64,000 bases of DNA from CALFMR01 sp035550595 (GCA_035550595.1 DASZOV010000096.1:83914-147913); one strand, 5' to 3'. Positions 16,807 through 25,941 are shown, counted from the first letter of the stretch. Program-made: numbers and translations. Notes: generated from the letters alone by a model not told the origin.

Positions 16807-19800
16807 ATGACGCCATCCTCGGTCGGCTTTGCTCGGTCCCGTTCACGGCGCGCGCTGCCGCCCGGCACGCTCGTCGCGATCGTCGTCGCGATGCTCGTCG
16901 TGACGGCGACCGCGGTGCTCACCTATGCCACGCTCATGCGGAGCCAGGCGTCGGCCGATCAGTCGACGCACGCGCAGCAGGTCATCCGCCAGCTCGGCGC
17001 GCTGCTCTCGAGCGCGACCGACGCGGAGACCGGCCAGCGCGGTTATCTCCTGACCGGCGACGAGACGTACATCGAGCCCTACACGAACGCGAGCGCCGAC
17101 GTGCCGGCCGAGCTGGCCGCGCTCCAACAGCTCGTCGTCGACCTGCCGAATCAAGCCACGCGGCTCGACACGTTGCGTGAGCTCGTCACCGAAAAACTCG
17201 CGCTCGTCGGCGAGACCATCGAGATGCGGCGTGCCGGCCAGATCGCCGACGCGCTGTCGCTCGTCCGCTCCGATCGCGGCAAGCAGCTCATGGACCGCAT
17301 CCGCGCGACGGTCGCCGACATGGAAGGCGACGAGCAGCAGCGGCTCGACACGCGCCAGCAGGCCTGGCAGCGGGCCGTGACGCTGTCGTCGACGGTCACC
17401 TGGGGCGGCTCGGCGCTGTTGCTCGCGTTCATCGGCGTGACGGCCACGGTCATGTCGCGCGACCATCGGCGCCGGCAGGTCGAGACGTGGATCCGCGCCG
17501 GCCAGATGGGACTCACGAGTCGCATCCAGGGAGGACCGTCGGTCGACGAGATTGGCGATCGCACGTTGTCGTTCCTGGCCGAGTACCTCGACGCGCAGAC
17601 GGGCGCGGTCTTCGTCGCCGACGAAGGCGTGTTGAGGCGTGCCGCGGGCTACGCGGCAGCGGCCGACACGCCGATCGTCCGTCCCGGTGACGGGCTGGCG
17701 GGCCAGGTCGCGAAGGAAAACCGCGTGCTGCACGTCACGAACGTGCCCGCCGGATATCTGCCCGTCGCGTCGAGCCTGGGCCGGCGCGATCCGATCGAAT
17801 TGCTCGTCGCTCCGGCCGCCGCCGATGGCGTCGTGTCCGGGGTCGTCGAGCTCGGCTTCTTCCGCCGGCTCGACGCGGCCGACGTCGATCTCGCCGCTCG
17901 CATCTCCGAGGCGCTCGGCGTGGCGTTGCGCGCCGCGATGGATCGCGGCCGCCTCGAAGCGCTCCTGGCCGAGACCGAGCGGCAGGCCGAGGAACTCCAG
18001 GTCCAGCAGGAAGAGCTCCGATCGAGCAACGAGGAACTGGAAGAGCAGGGGCGCCATCTGCGCGCGTCGCAGGCGCGGCTCGAGACGCAGCAGCACGAGC
18101 TCGAAGAGATCAACGCGCAGCTCGAGGAGCAGACGCAGGCACTCGAGGATCAGAAGGCGTCGATGGCCCGCCAGCAGGTCGCGCTCGTCGAGCAGGCCGG
18201 CGATCTGGCGCGGGCGAATCAGTACAAGAGCGAGTTCCTCGCCAACATGAGCCACGAGTTGCGGACGCCGCTCAACTCGTCGCTCATCCTCGCGAAGCTG
18301 CTGGCCGACAACAAGGACGGCAACCTGACCGAGGAGCAGGTGCGGTTTGCGCACACGATCCTCGGCGCAGGCAACGACCTGCTGGCGCTCATCAACGACA
18401 TCCTCGATCTATCGAAGATCGAAGCGGGACGCCTCGACGTCACGCCCGCGCCGGTGCCGCTCGCCGACATGGTCGAGACCATCGGCGAGAGTCTGCGCGC
18501 GACGGCCGCGGACCGCGGACTGGCGTTCACCTACGGCGTCGATCCCGGCGCGCCGCCGTCGGTCGAGACCGATGCGCAGCGGCTCGGCCAGATCCTGCGC
18601 AACCTGCTCTCGAACGCGTTCAAGTTCACCGACGAGGGCCGCGTCACGCTGCGCGCGTCGGCCGGGCCCGGCGACAGCGTGCGGTTCGCCGTGAGCGACA
18701 CGGGGATCGGCATTCCGGCCGAACAACAGGACGTCATTTTCGAGGCGTTCCGCCAGGCGGACGGCAGCACGCACCGCAAGTACGGCGGCACGGGCCTCGG
18801 CTTGTCGATCTCGCGCGACTTGGCGCGGCTTCTGGGCGGCGACCTGACGGTCGCGAGCGAGCCCGGACAGGGCAGCACGTTCACGTTGCGGCTGCCGCGC
18901 GTGTGGACGAACGCCGGTGTGACGACGCGTCCGGCTTCGCCGGTGACCGAGCGGCGTCCCGCCGAACGTCCGGTCTCGGAAACGCCCCAGGCGCTCGCGG
19001 CCGCACGCGTCGAGGACGACCGCGATCGGCTGACGCCCGACACGCGCCGTATCCTGGTCGTCGAGGATGATCCGCGCTTCGCCGCGATCCTGCGCGACCT
19101 CGTGCGCGAGAAAGGATTTCAGTGCGTTGTCGCGCACACGGCCGGCGACGGAATGGCCGCGGCGACGTCATATCGGCCGAGCGCGATCCTGCTCGACATC
19201 TATCTGCCCGATCATTCCGGCTTGAGCCTGCTCGAGCAGCTCAAGCGTCAGGCCGAGACGCGACACATTCCGGTACACGTGGTCTCGGTCGCCGACTCCA
19301 CGCAGGAGGCCTTCGAGCGCGGCGCGGTTGGCTATGCTCTGAAGCCCGTCAAGCGCGAGCAGGTCCTCGAGGCGCTGCAGCGGATCGAGTCCCGGCTGGA
19401 TCAGCACGTCCGCCGCGTGCTCGTCGTCGAAGACGACGCCCGGCAGCGAGACAGCATCGAGCAGTTGCTCATGAGCGAGGGCGTGGAGATCGTCGGCGTC
19501 GGCACGGCGGCCGCTGCGCGCGCCGAGCTCGCGGCCGCGCCGTTCGACTGCGTCGTGATGGATCTGAAGCTGCCCGACGCGAACGGGGACGAACTGCTCG
19601 AGACGTTGGCCGCCGGCGATGCGCTGCCGTTCCCGCCGGTCATCGTCTACACCGGGCGATCGCTCACGCGTGACGAAGAACAGCGTCTCGGCCGGTTCTC
19701 GAAGTCGATCATCATCAAGGGCGCGCGGTCACCCGAGCGTCTCCTCGACGAGGTGACGCTCTTCCTGCACCAGGTCGAATCGACGCTCCCAGCCGAACGG

Positions 19801-20229
19801 CAGCGCATGCTCCGCGCGGCACGCGATCGCGAAGCGCTACTCGACGGACGCCGCATCCTCATCGTCGAAGACGACGCCCGCAACATCTTCGCAGTCTCGA
19901 GCGTGCTCGAGCCCAAGGGCTGTGCAATTCGCGTGGCCCGCAACGGGCGTGAGGCGATCGACGTGCTCGCGGCGAGCTGTCGCGGGGCCGACGACGCGAT
20001 CGACCTGGTGCTGATGGACATCATGATGCCGGAAATGGACGGTCTGACGGCGATGCGCGAGATCCGCAAGCGGCCCGAATGGGCGCGCCTGCCGATCATC
20101 GCGCTCACGGCCAAGGCCATGAAGGACGACCACGAGCGCTGCCTCGCGGCCGGCGCGAACGACTACATCGCCAAGCCGCTCGACGTCGACAAGCTGCTGT
20201 CGCTCGTGCGCGTCTGGATGCCGCGGTAG
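16807..20229 (+). CDS. CHASE3-GAF hybrid sensor histidine kinase with three receiver domains
   Basis: A 1140-residue membrane kinase. A helix at about 20-40, a CHASE3 sensor (SATDAETGQRGYLLTGDETY) and a second helix near 205 frame the periplasmic part. A GAF domain (about 245-375) is followed by a long glutamine/glutamate-rich coiled coil (about 385-470), HisKA with MSHELRTPLN (His 484) and an HATPase domain (NLLSNAFKFTDEG; GGTGLGLSIS). Three receivers start near residues 748, 869 and 1015, with phospho-acceptor regions LLDIYLPDHSG, VMDLKLPDANG and LMDIMMPEMDG. The ribosome site AGGAAA precedes the ATG at 16807. It heads an operon with CheR and a receiver-kinase, so it is a phosphorelay hub. 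Confidence 0.93.
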   Translation: MTPSSVGFARSRSRRALPPGTLVAIVVAMLVVTATAVLTYATLMRSQASADQSTHAQQVIRQLGALLSSATDAETGQRGYLLTGDETYIEPYTNASADVPAELAALQQLVVDLPNQATRLDTLRELVTEKLALVGETIEMRRAGQIADALSLVRSDRGKQLMDRIRATVADMEGDEQQRLDTRQQAWQRAVTLSSTVTWGGSALLLAFIGVTATVMSRDHRRRQVETWIRAGQMGLTSRIQGGPSVDEIGDRTLSFLAEYLDAQTGAVFVADEGVLRRAAGYAAAADTPIVRPGDGLAGQVAKENRVLHVTNVPAGYLPVASSLGRRDPIELLVAPAAADGVVSGVVELGFFRRLDAADVDLAARISEALGVALRAAMDRGRLEALLAETERQAEELQVQQEELRSSNEELEEQGRHLRASQARLETQQHELEEINAQLEEQTQALEDQKASMARQQVALVEQAGDLARANQYKSEFLANMSHELRTPLNSSLILAKLLADNKDGNLTEEQVRFAHTILGAGNDLLALINDILDLSKIEAGRLDVTPAPVPLADMVETIGESLRATAADRGLAFTYGVDPGAPPSVETDAQRLGQILRNLLSNAFKFTDEGRVTLRASAGPGDSVRFAVSDTGIGIPAEQQDVIFEAFRQADGSTHRKYGGTGLGLSISRDLARLLGGDLTVASEPGQGSTFTLRLPRVWTNAGVTTRPASPVTERRPAERPVSETPQALAAARVEDDRDRLTPDTRRILVVEDDPRFAAILRDLVREKGFQCVVAHTAGDGMAAATSYRPSAILLDIYLPDHSGLSLLEQLKRQAETRHIPVHVVSVADSTQEAFERGAVGYALKPVKREQVLEALQRIESRLDQHVRRVLVVEDDARQRDSIEQLLMSEGVEIVGVGTAAAARAELAAAPFDCVVMDLKLPDANGDELLETLAAGDALPFPPVIVYTGRSLTRDEEQRLGRFSKSIIIKGARSPERLLDEVTLFLHQVESTLPAERQRMLRAARDREALLDGRRILIVEDDARNIFAVSSVLEPKGCAIRVARNGREAIDVLAASCRGADDAIDLVLMDIMMPEMDGLTAMREIRKRPEWARLPIIALTAKAMKDDHERCLAAGANDYIAKPLDVDKLLSLVRVWMPR

Positions 20230-20233
20230 CGAG

Positions 20234-21070
20234 ATGGGCGCGACCGCGATCACGGGCGTCGATCTCGAGCTGGAACTACTGCTCGAGGCGATCTATCGGC
20301 GGTTTCACTACGATTTCCGCCGCTACGCGCCCGCGTCGATCGCGCGCCGTCTCGAAACGGCGATGACTCGGCTCGAGTGCGCGACGTTGTCGCAACTGCA
20401 GGACAAGATCCTGCACGAGCCCCCGGCGTTCGGCGTCGTGCTCGACTCGCTGACCGTGCCGGTGAGCGAGATGTTCCGCGATCCCGCGTACTTCCTCGCG
20501 TTGCGCCAGCACGTCGTGCCGCTCCTTCGGACGTATCCGTCGCTGAAGATCTGGGTGGCCGGGTGCAGTACGGGTGAGGAAGCGTATTCAATGGCGATTC
20601 TGCTGCGCGAGGAAGGGCTGCTGGCGCGATCGATCGTCTACGCGACCGACATCAACCCGCGCACGCTGGCCGTGGCCGAGGCTGGCGTGTACGACGTCGC
20701 GCGCGTGCCGGGCTTCACGCGGAGCCATCAGCAGTCCGGCGCGCGGACGTCGCTCGCCGATCACTACACGGCGGCCTACGACCGCGTGGTGTTCGACGCG
20801 ATGCTCCGGCGGCACATCGTGTTCTCGGATCACAGTCTGGCGACCGACAGCGTGTTCGCCGAAGTGCATCTCGTGTCGTGCCGCAACGTGCTCATCTATT
20901 TCGATGGCGACCTGCAGGCGCGCGCCGTGGGACTGTGTCACGACGCGCTCGTCCGCCGCGGGTTCCTGGGGCTCGGCGCCAAGGAGTCGCTCCGCTTCTC
21001 GCCCCATCGTCAGGCCTTCGACGAGGTCGACCGAGGCGCCCGGCTGTTCCAGAAGAAGGACGTCCGATGA
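20234..21070 (+). CDS. CheR-type protein-glutamate methyltransferase
   Basis: A 278-residue SAM-dependent methyltransferase. The N-terminal helical domain (YRRFHYDFRRYAPASIARRL) and the catalytic domain with SAM loop WVAGCSTGEEAYS, acidic loop YATDINPRTL and VHLVSCRNVLIYF are all standard for CheR. It starts 4 bp after the hybrid kinase stop and overlaps the next gene by ATGA. No CheB methylesterase or chemoreceptor is present nearby, so a role in a kinase signalling complex rather than classical chemotaxis is likely; in many bacteria CheR and CheB accompany such multi-receiver kinases. Confidence 0.92.
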   Translation: MGATAITGVDLELELLLEAIYRRFHYDFRRYAPASIARRLETAMTRLECATLSQLQDKILHEPPAFGVVLDSLTVPVSEMFRDPAYFLALRQHVVPLLRTYPSLKIWVAGCSTGEEAYSMAILLREEGLLARSIVYATDINPRTLAVAEAGVYDVARVPGFTRSHQQSGARTSLADHYTAAYDRVVFDAMLRRHIVFSDHSLATDSVFAEVHLVSCRNVLIYFDGDLQARAVGLCHDALVRRGFLGLGAKESLRFSPHRQAFDEVDRGARLFQKKDVR

Positions 21071-22191
21071 TCGACGCGTCATCCACCGCCGCCACGTCCA
21101 CGCCCGTCGTCTGCCTGATCGTCGACGACCTCGAGGAGAACCGGCTGGCGTTGTCGGCGCTGCTCCGGCGCGCCGATGTCGAGGTGGTCGCGGCCGGATC
21201 CGGCGTCGAGGCGCTCGACCTGCTGCTCGTGCACGACGTCGCGCTGGCAATCGTCGACGTCCAGATGCCGGAGATGGACGGTTTCGAGCTGGCCGAGCTG
21301 ATGCGAGGCAGCGAGCGGACGCGCCGCGTGCCGCTCATCATGGTGACGGCGGGCGCGCACGACCGGCATCGGATGTTCAAGGGCTATGACGCCGGCGCCG
21401 TGGACTTTCTGTACAAGCCGATCGAGCCGCACATCTTGAAGAACAAGGCGGACGTGTTCTTCGAGCTCTACCGGCAGAAACGCCAGCTCGAGCGCGAGCT
21501 CGTCGAGCGCACCGAGATGCTGCGTGTCAACGAGATGTTCGCGGCCGTGCTCGGCCACGACCTGCGCAATCCGCTCAACGCCATTCTCACGAGCGCCGAG
21601 CTGGTGAAGGTCGCGCGCGACGAGCGGATGCTCGCCGAGATCGCGGACCGGATCGCGTCGAGCGGCCGCCGCATGAGCCGCATGATCCAGGACATGCTCG
21701 ACCTGGCGCGCGCCCGGCTCGCCGGCGGCATCCCGGTCGCGTGCGCAGCCGCGGATCTCGGCACGCTCGTGCGGCGAACGATCGACGAGCACCGCGTGGC
21801 GTTCCCGGACCGACGCGTCGAGATCGCGTCGAGCGGCGATCTGGCCGGCACGTGGGATGCGGATCGGCTGTCGCAGCTCGCGTCGAATCTCATCGGCAAC
21901 GCGCTCGTCCACGGTCGATCCGAGGACCCCGTCGAAGTTTGTCTCGACGGCAGCCGTCCCGAGCGCGTCACGTTCGTCGTCTCGAACGGCGGCACGATCG
22001 ATCCCGCGGCGCTGCCGGGCATCTTCGATCCGTTTCGCGGCGGCGATCGCTCGGGCGGCCGCGGCGGCCTCGGGCTCGGCCTCTACATCAGCCAGCAGAT
22101 CGCGCGCGCGCACGGCGGGCGCATCCAGGTCGAGCCGCCACGCGACGACCGCACGATCTTCCGGGTGGACCTGCCGCGTCACGGCACGTGA
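21067..22191 (+). CDS. Receiver-histidine kinase protein
   Basis: A 374-residue cytoplasmic protein. The receiver (about 12-130) has LIVDDLEENR, the acceptor region AIVDVQMPEMDG and the late lysine YKPIEPHILKNK. A coiled coil (about 130-155) leads to HisKA with LGHDLRNPLNAIL (His about 166) and an HATPase domain with NLIGNALVHG and GLGLGLYISQQIARAHGG. No membrane segment. Its ATG overlaps the CheR stop (ATGA), so it is translationally coupled. It could receive phosphate from the large hybrid kinase and pass it on; no output DNA-binding protein is in the operon. Confidence 0.92.
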   Translation: MIDASSTAATSTPVVCLIVDDLEENRLALSALLRRADVEVVAAGSGVEALDLLLVHDVALAIVDVQMPEMDGFELAELMRGSERTRRVPLIMVTAGAHDRHRMFKGYDAGAVDFLYKPIEPHILKNKADVFFELYRQKRQLERELVERTEMLRVNEMFAAVLGHDLRNPLNAILTSAELVKVARDERMLAEIADRIASSGRRMSRMIQDMLDLARARLAGGIPVACAAADLGTLVRRTIDEHRVAFPDRRVEIASSGDLAGTWDADRLSQLASNLIGNALVHGRSEDPVEVCLDGSRPERVTFVVSNGGTIDPAALPGIFDPFRGGDRSGGRGGLGLGLYISQQIARAHGGRIQVEPPRDDRTIFRVDLPRHGT

Positions 22192-22214
22192 GGTCCGTGC
22201 GTCTCGAATAGCCC

Positions 22215-22234
22215 GCGCGGCGAATCAGCCGCGC
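22215..22234 (+). terminator. Hairpin after the kinase operon
   Basis: GCGCGGC and GCCGCGC pair around the loop GAATCA, 24 bp after the stop of the receiver-kinase gene. There is no T tract, so termination is only suggested by position. Confidence 0.35.
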
Positions 22235-22412
22235 CGCTCGGCACGGCCACCGTGGGTCGCGCGATGCCAGTCGCACGTCCTCCCCTCAGCGGCACGACGG
22301 ACGTCACGCCGAATCCACCTGGTATTCCTCTTGCTCACGAATGCCGTGCCTCGATCGGAGGCACGTTGCCGACCGCTCCGGCGCTTCGACGTCCGCGGTC
22401 AGGAGGATCCAC

Positions 22413-22652
22413 ATGTTGCGCGCTGCCATTGAAATTGATGACCGTGTCTGGTTGCGGATCGCCGCGGCCGGCGACGAGGGTGAAGACGTCGACGAAGACA
22501 AGGAGTTGCCGGACGACGACGAAGACGAAGATGACGACCTGGATGAAGACGACGAGGACGAAGATGAAGATGACGAAGAGGAGGAAGACGACGAAGACGA
22601 TGATGATGAAGACGATGATGATGACGGCGGCGACGAAGGGGCGGTGGTGTGA
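22413..22652 (+). CDS. Extremely acidic small protein (79 aa)
   Basis: A perfect AGGAGG ribosome site (22401-22406) stands 6 bp before the ATG. The first about 19 residues are normal (MLRAAIEIDDRVWLRIAAAG); from residue 20 on almost every residue is Asp or Glu (for example DEDEDDDLDEDDEDEDEDD). The purine tract of GAC, GAT, GAA and GAG codons alternates synonymous codons rather than repeating one triplet, which argues for selection on protein. No family is recognised. An acidic tail can mimic nucleic acid, chelate cations or act as a chaperone-like tail; none of this can be shown here. It follows the kinase operon by 221 bp. Confidence 0.65.
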   Translation: MLRAAIEIDDRVWLRIAAAGDEGEDVDEDKELPDDDEDEDDDLDEDDEDEDEDDEEEEDDEDDDDEDDDDDGGDEGAVV

Positions 22653-22714
22653 GGGGTGAACGTGGGTGACGCGGTGCGCGATGATGAAGTCGCGCCAGGC
22701 CCGTCGAGGCGCGC

Positions 22715-23746
22715 TCAACGAGATGGCGGGTCGCCGTTGGACGTGGCGGGTTCTCGCGGCTCACGCGCGTCGCGCTCGAGTTGCGCGCGGAACTCTTCGA
22801 GGAAGAACACCGGCTTGTCGGCGACGTACGCCAGCTCGCGGCTCAAGACGGGACGCGATGTGACGACGTACACGCGTTTGCCGCGCGAGCGGAGCAGGTC
22901 GACCGCGCGCTCGAAGTCGCTGTCACCCGAGAAGAGAAACGCGAGGTCGTAGTTGTCCGCGGTGTTGATGAGATCGAGGATGAGCTCGGTGTCGACGTTC
23001 GCCTTGAGCACGCGCTCGCCCGTCTCCTGATCGCGGATGGCCTTGACCGCTTTGCGTCGGACGATGAAGTCCGAGTGCGCGAGGAAATCGAGATAGCGCT
23101 GCTGCAGCGGATCGGACGCCGTGTAGTCCGCGATGTAGTAGTAGGCCGCGTAGAACAGCCCGTGCGCGAGAAAGAAGCTGCGCGCCTTGCGATAGTCGAC
23201 GAAGTACCCCGCCATGCGGCCGGCGAGATCCATGTTGGCGCCGTCGACGAACATCGCGACGCGGTCGTTCATGCCGACGACGCGCGAGGGCGGGATGGGC
23301 GCGGGACGGAGGACGGGCTCAGGACGATCGGGTTCGGCGCGTGAAGGCGTCGATGCGGCATCGGCCGCACGTGGCACGGCGGCTGGCGGTGCGGGACGTG
23401 GAGCGTCCACACGCGACACGCGCGAGGGTTCGCTCGCCGGCGTGGCTGGACGCGGCGCCGTCGTCGCGATCCGCGACATGGCCTGACCGAGGGCCTCGGG
23501 GATGACCGGATTGGTCAGCTCCACGCGATCGCGTTCGATGAGCGTCGCGATCGAATACGTGTCGCGGTGCAGCAACCGCACGCGCCAGCGCTCGCCCTCG
23601 CGGACGCGATCGAGATCCTCGCGCCGCACGAGCACGACCTTGCCACCCGGCAACCGCGCAACCTTGCGACCATCGCCCTGCTCATGAAAGAGCAGCGTCT
23701 CCTCGAGCGGCTCGTCGGCGGCGGTATCGGGACGTTCGTCGGCCAT
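22715..23746 (-). CDS. NYN-domain protein (PIN-like nuclease fold)
   Basis: A 343-residue cytoplasmic protein. An N-terminal region of about 85 residues of small-barrel character (GGKVVLVRREDLDRVREGE) is followed by a proline/alanine-rich linker (about 90-150) and the NYN domain: VAMFVDGANMDLAG, then KANVDTELILDLI, then FLFSGDSDFERAVDLLRSRG, which supply the acidic metal-binding residues of LabA/DUF88-type proteins. These are predicted RNases. The frame stays open far upstream through the repeat array, but the ATG at 23746 is the first before recognisable protein sequence. No clear ribosome site. Confidence 0.85.
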   Translation of the reverse strand: MADERPDTAADEPLEETLLFHEQGDGRKVARLPGGKVVLVRREDLDRVREGERWRVRLLHRDTYSIATLIERDRVELTNPVIPEALGQAMSRIATTAPRPATPASEPSRVSRVDAPRPAPPAAVPRAADAASTPSRAEPDRPEPVLRPAPIPPSRVVGMNDRVAMFVDGANMDLAGRMAGYFVDYRKARSFFLAHGLFYAAYYYIADYTASDPLQQRYLDFLAHSDFIVRRKAVKAIRDQETGERVLKANVDTELILDLINTADNYDLAFLFSGDSDFERAVDLLRSRGKRVYVVTSRPVLSRELAYVADKPVFFLEEFRAQLERDAREPREPATSNGDPPSR

Positions 23747-23787
23747 GGACGGCGCTGAGCGTAGCAAACCGTCTCGCGAAGCGTCCA

Positions 23788-24205
23788 GTGACGCGAAGAC
23801 GCGAATGGGATAACTAAAGAAAAGTTGACACCGCGAGGCCCCGAACGAAGTGAGGGCGCCGAAGCGCGTAGCGCGGGGGTGGGGCCCCAGCGCCACTGCA
23901 AAGAAGATGACTCGCGCGAAGACGCGAAGGGAAACAACAACTAAACAAAGTTGACACCGCGAGCCCCCGAGCGCAGCGAGGGTGGCGAAGCGCGTAGCGC
24001 TGGGGGTGGGGCCCCAGCGCATTGCAAAGAAGATGACTTGCGAGCGCAGCGAGGGCGCCGAAGCGCGTAGCGAGGTGGGGCCCCAGCGCATTGAAAAGAA
24101 AGTCCGCGAAGCCCGCGACGCAGGAGCGGCGCTGAGCGGGGCGTTGGGGGTGGGGCCCCAACGCCAACTAAATAAAGATGACTCGCGCGAAGACGCGAAG
24201 GGTGC
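23788..24205 (+). repeat. Array of four GGTGGGGCCCC elements (copies 5-8)
   Basis: Four cores in the same orientation at 23881-23888, 24008-24015, 24077-24084 and 24152-24159. Copies 5 and 6 have the block AAAGTTGACACCGCGAG and GAAGCGCGTAGCG; copy 7 is truncated at its left; copy 8 has the AGTCCGCGAAGCCCGCGAC / GGAGCGGCGCTGAGCGGG block of the long form. A second motif, GCGAAGACGCGAA, occurs at about 23792, 23915 and 24187. The array fills the 460-bp gap between the NYN and ankyrin genes and is open in one minus-strand frame. Confidence 0.85.
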
Positions 24206-24206
24206 G

Positions 24207-25787
24207 TCAGCCCTGCCGCGCTGCGTCCCGCCGCAGTTGGGCCAGGTCCTCGATCGTGCGTTCGACGTCGGGCGCGCCGGCGGGCGGGATCCAGTCCAGG
24301 GGCGATCCGGCGGCGATGAGCAGGCGGGCCACTTCGACGTGATCGGCGCCGGACGGCGCGTGCCGGCGGCCTTCGACGGCCCAGACGAGCGGCGTGGCCG
24401 CGAACATGCCGTCGCGTGCGCTGACGTCCGCGCCCGCGGCGAGGAGCACGCGGACGGCATCGACGCGGCCGTCCATCGCGGCGCGCTGCAGCGGCGTCAC
24501 CTGATCCTTGTCTCTCGCATCGACGTGGAAGCCGCACGCGATCATCGCCTCGATCGCGCGCGCGTCGCCGGCTTCGGCCGCGCGGTGCAGCATCAGATGA
24601 TGATCGGGTCGAAGCTCCTCCCGGAGCTCGGGCTGCGCGGCCAGCATCGTCTCGGCGCTTGCACGATCGCCACGCGCGCACGCGGCGGCGAGGCGGTCGA
24701 CCGGCGACAGCTCGTCGACGGCACCGTGCGCGAGGAGCCATTCGCCGATGTCGTGGTGACCGTTGAGCTCGGCGATCGTGTGTGGCGTCGCGCCATCGGC
24801 CCGGCGTCGCGAGACGTCCGCGCCATGTGAGACGAGGCGCTCGATCATGGCCACGTCCCATCGCCGCGCGGCGACGTGCAGTGGCGCCTCGCCGGCATCG
24901 CCCCACGCGAGGTTCGGATCCGCGCCGTGATCGATCAGCCAGTACAGACCGGCGGGTGGCCGCGCCCACTGCAGGATGTGCAGGAGCGGCGGCACGCCGC
25001 CCGGGATGCCGTCGACGTTCGCGCCGTAGCGCAGGAGGAGATCGAGCACGGGCAGATTGCCGCCGCCGCCCGCGATGTGCATCGTGACGCCGTCGGTTGG
25101 ATTCGCGCCGGCGTCGAGCAGCACCTCGGCCAGCGGCAGGTGGCCGATGACGCACGTCGCGCCCCAGAGCGGCGTGCGCGGCAGTTCCGGATGCCAGTTC
25201 CAGTGATATTCGGTGTTCGGATTGGCGCCCCGCGCCGTGAGCGCGCGCGCGATCCGCACGAGGCCGTCGCGCCGTTCGGGCGTGTCGGCTATCGACGTGT
25301 GACAAACGTAGAGCAACGGTTCCCACTCGAGCGGACCGACGATGCGTGTGGCGAGCGACGGCTCGACGCGCAATCGGGACTCGACCGCATCGGCATCGCC
25401 GAGAACCAGCGCCGTCTCGAACGTTGCCGTCGCGATGGCCGGATGCCGGGCGAGCAGGCGATTCGCGCGCGCCGCTGCGCCGCCCGTGGCCGCGCGCACG
25501 AACGCCTCGACGGCGGCGTCGATCGGCAACGTCCGCGCCTCGACTTCGTCGCGGAGCGCCGGCCACGAGTCGAAGCCGTGCTCGCGCGCGATGACCGACT
25601 GCGCGTCGTGCAAGGCGAGATCGTCGGCATCGATCCGGTCGGCCACGGTGCTGGCGAGCGATGGCAGCTCGGCCGCGAATCGGCGCAGCGCGTCCACGTC
25701 GCGCGACTGGGCTGCGCGCAACAACGACTTCGCCTGCTTCTTCAGTTGTTCGAGATTCGGACGGGCGGGCAGATCACGCGATGGCAT
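24207..25787 (-). CDS. Ankyrin-repeat protein
   Basis: A 526-residue protein with no signal peptide. The start at 25787 has GGAGG 4 bp upstream; a longer frame lacks support. It opens with the frequently seen LEQLKKQAKSLLRAAQSRD and then carries ankyrin repeats from about residue 90 to the end, for example RTPLWGATCVIGHLPLAEVLLDAGA (shown only in part), EAPLHVAARRWDVAMIERLV, GATPHTIAELNGHHDIGEWL and TPLQRAAMDGRVDAVRVLL. Ankyrin repeats bind other proteins; the partner is unknown. It is divergent from a diheme cytochrome gene and lies just upstream of the repeat array. Confidence 0.88.
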   Translation of the reverse strand: MPSRDLPARPNLEQLKKQAKSLLRAAQSRDVDALRRFAAELPSLASTVADRIDADDLALHDAQSVIAREHGFDSWPALRDEVEARTLPIDAAVEAFVRAATGGAAARANRLLARHPAIATATFETALVLGDADAVESRLRVEPSLATRIVGPLEWEPLLYVCHTSIADTPERRDGLVRIARALTARGANPNTEYHWNWHPELPRTPLWGATCVIGHLPLAEVLLDAGANPTDGVTMHIAGGGGNLPVLDLLLRYGANVDGIPGGVPPLLHILQWARPPAGLYWLIDHGADPNLAWGDAGEAPLHVAARRWDVAMIERLVSHGADVSRRRADGATPHTIAELNGHHDIGEWLLAHGAVDELSPVDRLAAACARGDRASAETMLAAQPELREELRPDHHLMLHRAAEAGDARAIEAMIACGFHVDARDKDQVTPLQRAAMDGRVDAVRVLLAAGADVSARDGMFAATPLVWAVEGRRHAPSGADHVEVARLLIAAGSPLDWIPPAGAPDVERTIEDLAQLRRDAARQG

Positions 25788-25941
25788 ACGACCTCCATGC
25801 TGAAGCCTGTGGTTCGCAGACAGGCAGCACGGCGGTCCTGGTGCCGTGAATCGTGAAACGTGACAGTGGGCTTGGCCCTTCGCGCGAACCCGCGGGCGCC
25901 TTGTGTGCGCCGGGGCCCACGATGACACCGCCGTCCGCACG

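Noticed and set aside
22335..22718. Very hydrophobic minus-strand frame (Val/Ile/Phe) opposite the acidic protein
   Set aside because: It is the direct antisense of GAN codons and has no ribosome site; the hydrophobicity is an artefact.
23788..24205. Possible CRISPR array
   Set aside because: Units are 70-120 bp, degenerate, not separated by unique spacers of constant size, and no cas gene is present.
24207..25940. Longer start for the ankyrin protein at 25940
   Set aside because: The upstream 51 residues are low-complexity and lie in the divergent promoter region; the ATG at 25787 has a GGAGG site and the family's usual N-terminus.
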